Source: Denitrobaculum tricleocarpae
Lineage (GTDB): Bacteria; Pseudomonadota; Alphaproteobacteria; Kiloniellales; Kiloniellaceae
Assembly: GCF_007004665.1 (NCBI RefSeq)
Contig: NZ_ML660053.1
Span: 434,001 to 498,000 of the forward strand
DNA length: 64,000 nt
Direction: 5' to 3'
A program made the position numbers and the translations under genes. Shown here piece after piece: positions 28,060 to 37,111 of the stretch; within the stretch, counting starts at the first letter, position 1, and each line of letters begins with the position of its first letter. The notes beneath the pieces are model-generated. The model worked only from the letters and a program-made list of their open reading frames with translations. It had not been told where the DNA came from and ran no database searches.

Positions 28060-28655
28060 TGTTTGAGAATCCGGATGGCGCGACGCCCCTTGATCCTGAT
28101 GAAATCGGCGGCCTGAAGTTCGCGCATATCACAACGCGTGGTGAACTCGATGAATTGGAGCAAGCAAACATCGGGCAGGGGCTGAGATGGCTTGGGCGGC
28201 GGCGGGGCGGCGATATTCTCACCGAGAGTTTTCTCCGCACGCTGCACAGGCGTCTCTTCGGCGACGTCTGGGATTGGGCGGGAACTTTTCGCCTCACGGA
28301 AAAGAATATCGGTATCGACCCTTATCAGATACCGGTGCAACTGCGGATGCTTCTGGATAACGCCCGCTTTTGGGCGGAGAATTCCGTCTTTCCGCCCCTT
28401 GAGTCCGCGGCCCGTTTCCATCATAGAATGGTGCAGATCCACCTCTTTCCGAACGGCAACGGTCGCCACGCGCGGATTGCGGCAGACGTCTTTCTCGAAG
28501 ACTATTTCAAGCATCCTCCCATCGAGTGGGCCGGCGGTTTCGACCTGCAGGCGGATAACGAACGCCGGGACAGCTATTTGCAGGCTCTGCGCGCGGCCGA
28601 TGCCGGGAACTTCGGTCCGCTGCTGGCCTTTTGCCGGGGTTTGAACCGTCGCTAA
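28059..28655 (+). CDS. Mobile mystery protein B, Fic-domain AMP-transferase
   Basis: A 198-residue Fic-fold protein. The catalytic loop HLFPNGNGRHAR (128-139) agrees with HPFxxGNGR, apart from Leu for Pro, and keeps the catalytic His128, Asn and Arg, so nucleotidylation activity is plausible. The flap region WAGTFRLTEKNIG precedes it. A segment TTRGELDELEQ near residue 25 is conserved in the family and may play the inhibitory-helix role, but it does not match the strict S/TxxxEG/N rule. GTG start at 28059 is fixed by overlap with the HTH gene. Together they look like a toxin-antitoxin or regulatory pair. Confidence 0.9.
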   Translation: MFENPDGATPLDPDEIGGLKFAHITTRGELDELEQANIGQGLRWLGRRRGGDILTESFLRTLHRRLFGDVWDWAGTFRLTEKNIGIDPYQIPVQLRMLLDNARFWAENSVFPPLESAARFHHRMVQIHLFPNGNGRHARIAADVFLEDYFKHPPIEWAGGFDLQADNERRDSYLQALRAADAGNFGPLLAFCRGLNRR

Positions 28656-28796
28656 AGGGCAAGCCTCATCGGCTGAGCGCCCCCTGCACAGTCGTGGAGG
28701 GGAGCGAACTCACCGACGACGGGCCTTGTAATACCATGTTGGCGGCACGCAAAGTGATTGCCTTGACTGAAACGGCGGCTTTCCATCGTGCGCTTC

Positions 28797-28936
28797 TAGA
28801 CCGGATCACCTTTTGACAGAACCGCCGTGCGGTTCGGTCAAAAGGTATGAATCCGTTCTAAATCTTAGTGTTAAAGCAGATTCACAAGCCCGATGTATCG
28901 CCTTTGGCGATTCCATCTAAACTTGATCTGCTTTAG
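28797..28936. repeat. Bipartite palindromic intergenic element, copy B
   Basis: Two adjoining inverted repeats. Hairpin 1 (28797-28860) begins TAGACCGGATCACC and ends TGAATCCGTTCTA, with inner arms TTTTGAC/GTCAAAA and GAACCGC/GCGGTTC. After an 11-base spacer, hairpin 2 (28871-28936) begins TAAAGCAGATTCA and ends GATCTGCTTTA, with core ATCGCC/GGCGAT. The same order, arm lengths and spacer occur in the copy at 43.6 kb although arm sequences differ. It lies between the Fic gene and the ureohydrolase gene; the rest of the 401-bp gap holds nothing else I can identify. Confidence 0.85.
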
Positions 28937-29056
28937 CGCGTTACGTTGATGTTTTCCCACTGGAAGATTTTCTGGTTTTGAAACCGAAGAACTAAGCTGC
29001 TTTGGCAGGTCTTATCGGTAGACTGCTTCGCCCCGATCCAGCATAAGCGTAGCAGC

Positions 29057-29980
29057 ATGACAGACACAGAAAATCTCTTACAACCGACTCATGGTTTCAT
29101 GGCTGTTCCAAACAGTCTCGACCTGAGCGGCGCAAAAGCCGCCGTTCTAGGTTTGCCGTTCGATTGCGGGACCAATCAGGTGCGCATCGGCGCCCGGCAC
29201 GGCCCCGCCGCGATCCGGCAGCAGTCGCTGGCGCTGGACCGGCGGCTGTTCGGTTTTTCCGAGCGGGATGCGGTTGCGGAACTCGGGCTGGTGGATTGCG
29301 GGGATGCGGCGGTGACATCGGGCCGTATCGAGCCTTCATTCGAAGCCATGGAGCAAGCGACGGCCCACATTCTGCGCGCCGGGGCGGTCCCGGTGACCTT
29401 CGGCGGTGACGGGGCGGTGACCCTGCCGCAGCTCAGGGCCATGAAGGCTGTCCACAAGAATCTGGCGGTCCTGCACTTCGATGCCCATACGGACGCCTAT
29501 CCGATTGGTGACGAGCGGCACAACACCGCGACGACCTTTACCTGCGCGGCGGAGGAGGGGCTGATCGATACCCGGGCGTCCTTTCACATCGGCTGCCGCG
29601 GGCCCGTCTCGCAGAAGGGGCTGGCGGAATTCTCCCAAGGGCTGGGGTACCGGATCGTCGATATGGAGGCTTTGGCCCGCGATGGGCGCGCGCACATGGC
29701 GGCGATCCGGGAAGAATTGGCAGGGCGGCCGGTCTATATCTGCTGGGACATGGATTTCTTCGATGCGTCCTGCGCGCCCGGGGTCTGCGAGCCGACCTGG
29801 GGTGGACCCACGGCTTACGAGGGCCTTGCCCTGTTGCGCGCTCTGGCGGGGCTAAAGATTGTCGGGGTTGATATCAACACAGTCTGTCCGCCGCTCGATC
29901 CCGGCAATATGACCGCGCATCTTGCGGCCACGGTTGCGCTTAACGCCCTGCACGTGATTGCTATCGGACGAGGGGGCTGA
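29057..29980 (+). CDS. Divergent ureohydrolase (agmatinase/arginase family)
   Basis: A 307-residue arginase-fold protein. Metal-binding motifs: FDAHTDA (Asp142, His144, Asp146) and WDMDFFD (Asp231, Asp233) are present, but the first ligand motif GGDHS reads GGDGAVT, so Gly119 replaces the Mn-binding His, and the late DxxExxP motif reads DINTVCPP, with Thr for the catalytic Glu. A known subgroup of agmatinase-like proteins shows similar changes. It may hydrolyse a different guanidino compound, use a different metal site, or be inactive. Convergent with the 2OG oxygenase-like gene, one base between stops. Confidence 0.85.
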   Translation: MTDTENLLQPTHGFMAVPNSLDLSGAKAAVLGLPFDCGTNQVRIGARHGPAAIRQQSLALDRRLFGFSERDAVAELGLVDCGDAAVTSGRIEPSFEAMEQATAHILRAGAVPVTFGGDGAVTLPQLRAMKAVHKNLAVLHFDAHTDAYPIGDERHNTATTFTCAAEEGLIDTRASFHIGCRGPVSQKGLAEFSQGLGYRIVDMEALARDGRAHMAAIREELAGRPVYICWDMDFFDASCAPGVCEPTWGGPTAYEGLALLRALAGLKIVGVDINTVCPPLDPGNMTAHLAATVALNALHVIAIGRGG

Positions 29981-29981
29981 C

Positions 29982-30599
29982 TTAGCTGGCCTTCTTCGCG
30001 TCGTACCGCAGGCCGACGATGACCCGTTGCTCGGTGATGTCGCGCAGGAAGTGGAGAGGCTGGCGGGCCTGGCCGCCGAAGCCGGGGGCCTGCATCAAGA
30101 GGGCGTCGCCCGGTTTGACCGGCACTTCGACGGGGTTCAGGCCCTCACGGTTGTCGCAGGTGAAGAAACGGCCCTGGCCAGCGAGGATGATCAGGACCAC
30201 CACCTGCCGGAACTGCAGGAAGTCCCGATGCGGGGTGATGCCTGCGCTGCCCGGGGTGTAGCGCTGTACAGCGATATCGTTAAAGCGCAGCTCGTCCGTG
30301 AGGGGCGGTTCGGACATGCTGCTGGCAGCGGCCCGCAAGTGCTCACCCAGCTGCTTTGCCAGCTCCATAAATGCACTGCCGCTGTCGAAAGCCATACAGA
30401 TCTCGAAGTCCTGCTGAACTTCCCGTCCTGGCGCGCCCATGTAGGGTTTGGCGCGGCGGTAGGTCAGAGCTTGCGCGGCTTCGAGCAAGCGCTGCCGTCC
30501 CGGTTCCGAGAGCAGGGGTATGCTGAGCGCATCCTTTTGGCGCAGTTCCTCAAGGTAGGGCGCGATTTGGGTTGGGCTGGCGGCGAAGAGGTCGGGCAT
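29982..30599 (-). CDS. 2OG-Fe(II) oxygenase-like protein
   Basis: A 205-residue double-stranded beta-helix protein. The iron triad is visible: His and Asp in TPHRDFLQ and the distal His in QPLHFLR, with a 2OG-binding Arg in RVIVGLRY. The VPVKPGDALLMQAPGF strand fits the jelly roll. The short form with a 100-residue helical N-terminus resembles small bacterial oxygenases of unknown substrate. No obvious operon partner. Confidence 0.75.
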   Translation of the reverse strand: MPDLFAASPTQIAPYLEELRQKDALSIPLLSEPGRQRLLEAAQALTYRRAKPYMGAPGREVQQDFEICMAFDSGSAFMELAKQLGEHLRAAASSMSEPPLTDELRFNDIAVQRYTPGSAGITPHRDFLQFRQVVVLIILAGQGRFFTCDNREGLNPVEVPVKPGDALLMQAPGFGGQARQPLHFLRDITEQRVIVGLRYDAKKAS

Positions 30600-30752
30600 G
30601 GACAGGTACGGTTCTCGGATTGAGGCGGGCGCTTTTCAGCGATCATTACAACAGCTATTCAAGCAGGGCAGATGTCAAAAATCGACACTTGCCGGTCGCA
30701 GTCCGGCAACTCATCTTAGATGCGCTTTCACAGTGACCGTTCTGAGGATGTT

Positions 30753-31145
30753 ATGGCGCGTTTCTGGATCTTTGCCGCTGCCCTGAATGCCTTCGTGGCG
30801 GTGAGCATGGGCGCTTTTGCCGCACATTGGCTTGAGGGGCGGGTGAGCGCGGACGCTCTCGGCTGGGTTCAAACTGGGGCGCGGTATGGCCTGGTGCATG
30901 CAGTTGCATTGCTCGCGGTCAGCCTCTTCGCCATCTCGCGGCAGGACACTGCGGGACCGGGTCTGCGCTATCTGCCTTTCATCCAGTCCGGCCTGCTTTT
31001 CGGTTGTATCGTCTTTTCAGGGACCCTCTATATCATGGCCTTGACAGATCTGCGCTTTCTCGGTGCTGTGGTTCCGCTGGGCGGGATGGCGTTCCTGGTG
31101 GCGTGGCTCGCACTGATGCTTGCGGGACTGCGCTGGGGGCGTTAA
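30753..31145 (+). CDS. DUF423 integral membrane protein
   Basis: A 130-residue membrane protein with four predicted helices: ARFWIFAAALNAFVAVSMGAF, YGLVHAVALLAVSLFAI, a third ending in FSGTLYIMALT, and a last one ending GLRWGR. This is the DUF423 (YgdD-like) pattern, including the GAFAAHWLE and TGARYGLVHA motifs. Function is not known. ATG 30753 is preferred, with TGAGGA just upstream; an in-frame ATG at 30720 adds residues unlike the family. Followed after 36 bp by tusA. Confidence 0.88.
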   Translation: MARFWIFAAALNAFVAVSMGAFAAHWLEGRVSADALGWVQTGARYGLVHAVALLAVSLFAISRQDTAGPGLRYLPFIQSGLLFGCIVFSGTLYIMALTDLRFLGAVVPLGGMAFLVAWLALMLAGLRWGR

Positions 31146-31181
31146 CCGCTCAAACAGGGAAAGACAGGAGACCGCCGAGAG

Positions 31182-31409
31182 ATGAGTTCCGTTCAGCTCG
31201 ATACCAAGGGTTTGAAATGCCCGCTGCCCGTCCTGCGCGCCCGCAAGGCGATGAAACCCATGGCAGCCGGTGAGATTCTGGAGGTTGAGGCGACCGACCC
31301 GAGTTCGGTTCAGGACTTCAAGGCCTTTTGCGAGACCACCGGCGACGAACTGTTGGAGAGTCGTGAGGCGGACGGTGTTTACAGCTTTCGGATTCGCAAA
31401 ACCGGTTAA
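31182..31409 (+). CDS. tusA: TusA-family sulfurtransferase
   Basis: A 75-residue sulfur carrier. The Cys of LKCPLPVLRARKA is the persulfide-carrying residue of the CPxP motif, and the rest of the fold (ILEVEATDPSSVQDFKAFCE) is typical. TusA passes sulfur for tRNA thiolation or molybdenum-cofactor-related paths; which one is unclear since no tusBCD genes adjoin. AGACAGGAGA precedes the start. The stop codon overlaps that of the convergent amidohydrolase gene within TTAA. Confidence 0.88.
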   Translation: MSSVQLDTKGLKCPLPVLRARKAMKPMAAGEILEVEATDPSSVQDFKAFCETTGDELLESREADGVYSFRIRKTG

Positions 31410-32767
31410 TCCGGGAAGTCCGCATGCGGCGGCTGAAAGCCGGATTTTTCGAAAAGACGGTCGCGGCAGGCTTCCAGTTGCCGCTGCAGTTCTTCAATCT
31501 CAATCCCGCAGAGCGCGCCGCCGCGTTTCCTGACCTTGCCTGCTACCACGACCGTATCGACAGAGCTTGAGGAAGCTCCCAGCGCCGCAAAGCCGATAGG
31601 ATCGTTTATGGCGGTGAGAGCGGTCGGCCGCAGGAGTACGATGTCCGCCTGCTTACCCGGCGTGAGGCTTCCGGTTTTTCTTTCCAATCTCAGCGAGGCC
31701 GCGCCGTCCAGGGTGGCGAAACGCAAGACGTCACGGCTGTCGATGTTGGGCGTGCCTTGTTCCAGCGCCTGGAGCCGTGCGGCCTGGAGCGTGCCGGCCA
31801 TCTGCGGAAAGAGGCTGGGCTCCGTCGAGGTCACCACGTCGACGCCGAGACCAGGCCGGACCCCGGCGGCGAGCGCCCGGGTGGCCGCCGGATAGCCGAA
31901 CTGCATTTGCATTTCGATGGTCGGCGTGCAGACCAAGTGCCCGCCGCTGTCCGCAATCCGCCGGATACTCTCATCTGTGAGGGAATTGCCATGCACATAC
32001 TGCAGGTCCGGTCCCATCAGCTTCGCGTCGTGCATGCGTTCGATCGAGCGGTAGGGCAGGCCGAAAGCGCCGTTGCCTGCATGCATACTGATGAGAAGGT
32101 TCAGATCCCGTGCGACCGCGATGTCGTGTCTGGTGACCTCAAGCGTCGACTGTTCCGGGCCGCGCGCCGCCATGGCCATGGTGACGAGGCTCTCGTCCGA
32201 GGCCAGGAGGTTGCGCCGGACCCGCCGGATGTCCTCCGGCACGGGCCGTTCGCTGTCCATCGACCAGGCGGGTTCCGTGTTGGGAAAGCCGTAACCGAAG
32301 ACGGCACGGATGCCGCTGTCCCGTAAGCCCGCGATGGCGGCGTCTGCGTGCTCGGGGGTGTGCAGGACGTGGCACCAGTCGAAGATCGTCGTGATCCCTG
32401 CATTCAGGGCCTGGAGGGCGCCGATCCGGTTGGCGATCCACAGGTCTTCGGGGCTATAGACGGGGGCAAGTTTTCCCGGGACCTGGGCAAAGTAGCTGTT
32501 CAGATCGGTGTCGGCGGCCGCCATGGTCAGTGGGCTTTGCCAGATATGGCGGTGTGCGTCGACAAACCCCGGCAGGGCGATCATGCCTTTGGCGTCGATG
32601 ACTTCAACGCCCGCAAGATCGATATCCCGGTTCAAGTTCGGCACAATCGCGGCGATGCACTCGCCCTCGACCAGCATCGAGCCCTGCCGCAGGTTGCCGA
32701 CCCCGGCATCCATGGAGAGGACCGTTGCGTCGCGAATCAGCAGGCGCGTGGTTTTTGAATCTTTCAC
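31406..32767 (-). CDS. Amidohydrolase (cytosine deaminase/chlorohydrolase-like subtype)
   Basis: A 453-residue TIM-barrel metal hydrolase. The N-terminal DAHRH motif gives the first two metal ligands, then ISMHAG, YVHGNSLTD and the Asp in GLGVDVVTST complete a mononuclear site of the AtzA/TrzN/SsnA group, which deaminate or dechlorinate N-heterocycles. Start GTG 32767 (VKDSKTTRLLIRD) is chosen since earlier codons overlap the RND permease end and lack family features. It is 28 bp after the RND permease gene and so probably in its operon. Substrate unknown. Confidence 0.88.
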   Translation of the reverse strand: MKDSKTTRLLIRDATVLSMDAGVGNLRQGSMLVEGECIAAIVPNLNRDIDLAGVEVIDAKGMIALPGFVDAHRHIWQSPLTMAAADTDLNSYFAQVPGKLAPVYSPEDLWIANRIGALQALNAGITTIFDWCHVLHTPEHADAAIAGLRDSGIRAVFGYGFPNTEPAWSMDSERPVPEDIRRVRRNLLASDESLVTMAMAARGPEQSTLEVTRHDIAVARDLNLLISMHAGNGAFGLPYRSIERMHDAKLMGPDLQYVHGNSLTDESIRRIADSGGHLVCTPTIEMQMQFGYPAATRALAAGVRPGLGVDVVTSTEPSLFPQMAGTLQAARLQALEQGTPNIDSRDVLRFATLDGAASLRLERKTGSLTPGKQADIVLLRPTALTAINDPIGFAALGASSSSVDTVVVAGKVRKRGGALCGIEIEELQRQLEACRDRLFEKSGFQPPHADFPD

Positions 32768-32795
32768 GGGGACCCGGGTGTTGCTGAAGCCAGAA

Positions 32796-35700
32796 CTATT
32801 CGCCGGGCGCCATCGCCGCCTTGGGCAAACGGTTTCGGCGCGCGCGTTCAATGGGACCGACCAGGATCGCAAGCATGGGCGGGATCAGCAGAAGGGTGAG
32901 AACCGCGGAGAGCGAGAGACCACCCACGACCACCGAGCCGAGCCCCCGGTAGAGCTCCGAACCGGCGCCCGGGAAGATCACCAGCGGGAGCATGCCGACG
33001 ACGCTGGTCAGGGTCGACATGAAGATCGGCCGGATCCGGTTGCGGGTTGCTTCGATGATGGCGTCATGGGGCAGCAGATCCTCTTCGCGGATGTGATAGA
33101 GGGTCTGGTGCACCAGCAGGATCGCGTTGTTGACCACGATCCCGATCAATATCACGAAGCCAAGCAATGTGAGCATGTCCAGGGACTGGTTGGCGCCGTA
33201 GAGGTTGAGAACCGCCAGGCCGCCGACGCCGCCTGCCGCCGCGACCGGTACGGAGAGCAGGATAATGAGGGGGTAGAGGAAACTCTCGAAGAGAACCGCC
33301 ATCACCAGATAGACAATCGCCAGGGCCAGGGCGAGATCGAGGATCATCGCCTGCCAGGTTTCCGACAGCTTATCTGCGGTGCCGGACATTCCCATACGGA
33401 TACCCGCTGGTACGCCTTCGGCCATAACCGCGTCGATCACTTCCGTCTGGATCAGATCAAGGGCTGTCTCGAGCGGGACATCCCGGGAGGGCCGCAATTC
33501 CAGCGTGACCGTCCGGAAGTTTTCCCGGTGGCGGATCTCGGTGGGGCCGCTGGTCAGGATCACTTCGGCGAGAGAGGTGACCGGGATGATCTGCCCGCTG
33601 GACGTGACCACGGGCAGGTTTCCGATGCCCTGGGTTTCGGTGACGTTCTCCTCCGGCCCCTGCAGCATCATGTCGACGCGCTTGTTGCCGACGGTGATTT
33701 CAGCCACGCGGAGACCGTCGTTGAAGGTGTCGACGGCGTCACCGAGTTCGCGCGCCGTCACGCCATTGTCGGCCAGGCGCACACGGTCCGGAATGACGCG
33801 CACCTCCGGCGCACCCAGCTCAAGGCCCGGGTTTGGTCTGAACTGATTGTTTTCCGCAGGCGGCAGAACCGTCAGCATCTTGGTGGTCGCGCGTTGGGCA
33901 ACCGCGAGTATCTGCTCCAGATCAGGCCCGCTGATATCGAGCTCGATCTTGCGCCCGCCGCCGATCCCGCGTCCGAAGATCGAGGGCTGGTTGATGAAAC
34001 CGAAGGTGCCCGGTTCTCGGAAGACCGGCCCCTCCAGAAGCGGAATCAAGTCTTTGGCCCGTGATGGGTCGACTGCGACCGCACCCAGGAAAGTACTGGC
34101 GCTGCGGGCGACGAAGAAGAAACGTTCCATCTTTGGAGGCTCATCCGGTCCCGACTCTTCGCCGGACTCAATGGCCCAATGCGGTCGGGTCGCGTCTTCG
34201 ATGTTTTTGGCAATGCCGGTGGTCGTATCCAGATTATAGCCGGGCGGGGGAATGATGATCCCGAAAACCAGGTTCCGATTGCCTTCCGGCAGGTATTCCA
34301 GCTTGGGCAGGAACTTCCACGCGCCGAAGGAGGCGCCCGCGGTGACGGTCGCGACGACCAGGAAAGCAATTGAGGGGCTGCGCACGACCGTTCGGGTGAA
34401 CCCGATAACGGCGGCTACAAAGCCCGCGGCGAAGTGATCGATACCCGGTAGGGGTATCCGCCTGACATCGGGCTCTTTTTGATGTTTTGGACCGCCCAGC
34501 AGCCGGTTCGCGAGCGCCGGCAGAACCGTGATCGATACAATCAGTGAAAGGAGGACCGAGACCGAGATGGCGACGGCGATGTCCCGGAAGAGCTGCCCCA
34601 CCTCGAGCTGCATCACCAGGATCGGAATAAAGACCATCACAGTGGTCAGCGCCGAGACCAGGATCGCGCCCCAAACCTGTTGCGCGCCCTCGTAGGCCGC
34701 GATCGCCGTCGGTTTGCCGGCTTCCCGCTTGCGATAGATATTTTCCAGGACCACGATGGCGGCATCAACCACCATGCCGACAGCAAAAGCCAGGCCGGCC
34801 AGGGAGATCACGTTGATCGAGCGGCCCAGGGCGGCCATGGCAACAAAAGAGCCGATTACCGAGACCGGAATGGCAACGGAGATCACCAGCGTGGCGCGGG
34901 GCGAGCGCAGGAAAATCAAAAGGATCAGGGCGGCCAGTGCGCCGCCGACCCAGATGTTCTGTTGTACCAACTCTATCGAGGAATCGATGTAGACAGTCTC
35001 GTCATAGACCTGCCGCAGCTTCAGTCCCGATTCCGGGATCACTGTGCGCTGAAGCTCTTCAATCGCTTCGCGCACCCCGCGCATGGTCTCGATGACGTTG
35101 GCGCCGGTTTCGCGGACGGCATTCAGCGCGACCGCCTGCTGGCCCAGCATCCGGATCGAGGCGGCAGGCTCCGAATGACCGAAACGAACCTCCGCGATAT
35201 CGCCGACAGTGACGCGCGCAAGGCGGCCGCTCTCCTGGGAGGTGTCCGAGCGGATCACCACGTCATTGATCTTGTCGACGGTATCCAGTTCGCCCTCGGT
35301 CCGCACCACGTAGCGCCGCTTGCCCTCGTCGACGTCGCCGGCGCTGACCGAAGCATTGGCGCGGCGCAGGGCCGTCACCACCTCGCTGACCGTCATACCA
35401 TAGCGGGCGAGCAGCTCGGGCTCGACCACGATGTCGATCTCCTGCGTGGCCTCGCCGAAGATGTTGACCTGGCTGATACCGGGCACGCGTTCTATGCGTT
35501 CCTTGACGACGTCATCGAGGAAATCGCCATACTCGTGGATCGGCCGCTCGTTGCCTTCCTCGCGGGTGATGATGAACCAGGCGATGGGCGTATCTTCGCT
35601 GCCGGCCGTATCCAGGCTTGGCTCGTCGGCTTCATCCGGGTAACCGGTGACCTGATCCAGGCGGTTGGAGACGAGCAGCAGCGCCCGGTCCATATTGGTG

Positions 35701-35993
35701 CCGACTTTAAACTCGAGAGTGATAGAGCCACTGCTTTGGCGCGACCGGCTGGTTATGGTGTCGAGCCCTTCCAGGCCCTTCAGGACATCTTCCTGGCGGT
35801 TGATGATGTTTCGCTCGATCTCGGCAGGCGCGGCGCCCGGCCAGAAGGTGCGGACCGTGATCACCGGCCGATTGACATCGGGCGCGAGCTGGATCGGGAT
35901 TGACTGAAGGGCGACCAGACCGAACATCACCACCATCAGAACGGCAGAGATCACTGCGATCGGCCGTTCGATGGAGAGTTTGATCAGGTTCAT
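32796..35993 (-). CDS. RND efflux permease (HAE-1 family)
   Basis: A 1065-residue inner-membrane drug/proton antiporter with 12 helices and two large periplasmic loops. It begins MNLIKLSIERPIAVISAVLM, typical of the family. In helix 4 the proton-relay pair Asp-Asp of AcrB reads VVDAAIVVLEN (one Asp kept), and in helix 10 the AcrB Lys is Asn (IVVNNAILLVHQ), a pattern shared by a subset of HAE-1 pumps. Its start overlaps the adaptor stop (TGATG). No outer-membrane factor gene adjoins, so it must use one coded elsewhere. Substrates unknown. Confidence 0.95.
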   Translation of the reverse strand: MNLIKLSIERPIAVISAVLMVVMFGLVALQSIPIQLAPDVNRPVITVRTFWPGAAPAEIERNIINRQEDVLKGLEGLDTITSRSRQSSGSITLEFKVGTNMDRALLLVSNRLDQVTGYPDEADEPSLDTAGSEDTPIAWFIITREEGNERPIHEYGDFLDDVVKERIERVPGISQVNIFGEATQEIDIVVEPELLARYGMTVSEVVTALRRANASVSAGDVDEGKRRYVVRTEGELDTVDKINDVVIRSDTSQESGRLARVTVGDIAEVRFGHSEPAASIRMLGQQAVALNAVRETGANVIETMRGVREAIEELQRTVIPESGLKLRQVYDETVYIDSSIELVQQNIWVGGALAALILLIFLRSPRATLVISVAIPVSVIGSFVAMAALGRSINVISLAGLAFAVGMVVDAAIVVLENIYRKREAGKPTAIAAYEGAQQVWGAILVSALTTVMVFIPILVMQLEVGQLFRDIAVAISVSVLLSLIVSITVLPALANRLLGGPKHQKEPDVRRIPLPGIDHFAAGFVAAVIGFTRTVVRSPSIAFLVVATVTAGASFGAWKFLPKLEYLPEGNRNLVFGIIIPPPGYNLDTTTGIAKNIEDATRPHWAIESGEESGPDEPPKMERFFFVARSASTFLGAVAVDPSRAKDLIPLLEGPVFREPGTFGFINQPSIFGRGIGGGRKIELDISGPDLEQILAVAQRATTKMLTVLPPAENNQFRPNPGLELGAPEVRVIPDRVRLADNGVTARELGDAVDTFNDGLRVAEITVGNKRVDMMLQGPEENVTETQGIGNLPVVTSSGQIIPVTSLAEVILTSGPTEIRHRENFRTVTLELRPSRDVPLETALDLIQTEVIDAVMAEGVPAGIRMGMSGTADKLSETWQAMILDLALALAIVYLVMAVLFESFLYPLIILLSVPVAAAGGVGGLAVLNLYGANQSLDMLTLLGFVILIGIVVNNAILLVHQTLYHIREEDLLPHDAIIEATRNRIRPIFMSTLTSVVGMLPLVIFPGAGSELYRGLGSVVVGGLSLSAVLTLLLIPPMLAILVGPIERARRNRLPKAAMAPGE

Positions 35994-37111
35994 CAGCTGG
36001 CCCCGTCAACGATGATCGACTGACCGGGCCGTAAACGTTCGTTACCGCGGACCACGACTTTTTGACCTTCCTGCAGGCCGCTCTCGACCACCAGCCGGTT
36101 CCCGACCGCAAGCCCCAGTTCGACGGGCTGTAACTTGGCGGTATCGCTGTCTGCAACATAGACGATCGCGCCGTTCGGACGTTTGATGATGGCGTCCTTG
36201 TGCACGGTCAGGACGTCGCGCTGCGCGCCGACCGGAACATAGATGGTAACGCTCTGTTCGTCCGCGAGAGGGCTTTCGGAATGATCGAAGTTCGCGGTAA
36301 AGCGCACGGCGCGCGTGCGGGTCAGCGGATTTTCGCTCGGAATAACGGCCCGGACCCGGGCTTCCTCGGTGGTGGAGTCGTCCAGGGCCACGCGGACTTT
36401 GGTGCCGATCTGCAGGCCGCCAATGAAGCGGAAGGGAACATCGGCTTCAATTTCGAGTGAGCGGTCGGCGACCATTTGAACCACCGCTTGACCGGTCTGG
36501 ACGTAGGCGCCGGCCTCGGTCATCCGCCGCGTGACCACGCCGCTGTAGGGCGCGGTAATGGTTGCGTAACTGAGATTGATATCGGCGGAGCGGGTGTCAG
36601 CGATCCTGCTCAGGATTGTTGCTTCAGCCTGTGTGACTTCGGCCTGAGCAATCACGACCTCCTGTTTCGCATCCTCGTATCGTGATTGGTTAAAGGCTGC
36701 GGACTTTTTCAGTCTCTCCAGCCGGGCCAGGGTTTGTTTCGCCAGGGTCACCCTGGCTTTCCGGGTTTTCAGATTCGCCTGGGCCACGGCCAGTTCGCCG
36801 GCAGCAAGATCGCGCTGCGCCAAAAGATAGCTGTTGGTAAGGGTGGCAAGAACCTGTCCGGCGTCGACCCGGTCGCCCACTTCAACGTCGAAGCTTTCGA
36901 TCGGCCCGTTGATGCGGGCCGAGACTTCACCCGCCTGGCGCGCAACCAGGCGGCCAATCACCGCCGCCGTCTGGGACAAAGGCTCCACACGCACAAGATC
37001 GACGCGCACCAGCGGGGCATCCTGGGCCATAGCCGGCACCAGCATGGTCATAACTGTACAAAGAGTCAGCAGCAAGCCGGTGAAAAACCGGGTTTTGCTA
37101 TTCAAACCCAT
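35993..37111 (-). CDS. RND efflux periplasmic adaptor
   Basis: Membrane-fusion protein linking the permease to an outer-membrane channel. ATG 37111 (MGLNSKTRFFTGLLL) gives a standard signal peptide ending near PAMAQ; GTG 37147 is an alternative start. About 372 residues: split lipoyl domain (VSARINGPIESFDVEVGDRVDAGQVLATL), a helical hairpin (ERLKKSAAFNQSRYEDAKQEVVIAQAE), a second lipoyl half (ATITAPYSGVVTRRMTEAGAYV), and beta-barrel and membrane-proximal domains. No N-terminal lipobox Cys. Translationally coupled to the permease. Confidence 0.93.
   Translation of the reverse strand: MGLNSKTRFFTGLLLTLCTVMTMLVPAMAQDAPLVRVDLVRVEPLSQTAAVIGRLVARQAGEVSARINGPIESFDVEVGDRVDAGQVLATLTNSYLLAQRDLAAGELAVAQANLKTRKARVTLAKQTLARLERLKKSAAFNQSRYEDAKQEVVIAQAEVTQAEATILSRIADTRSADINLSYATITAPYSGVVTRRMTEAGAYVQTGQAVVQMVADRSLEIEADVPFRFIGGLQIGTKVRVALDDSTTEEARVRAVIPSENPLTRTRAVRFTANFDHSESPLADEQSVTIYVPVGAQRDVLTVHKDAIIKRPNGAIVYVADSDTAKLQPVELGLAVGNRLVVESGLQEGQKVVVRGNERLRPGQSIIVDGAS

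Noticed and set aside
32508-36000. Long plus-strand frames opposite the amidohydrolase and RND genes
   Set aside because: Antisense shadow of strongly conserved coding sequence; composition is His/Asp/Gln-rich as expected for such shadows.
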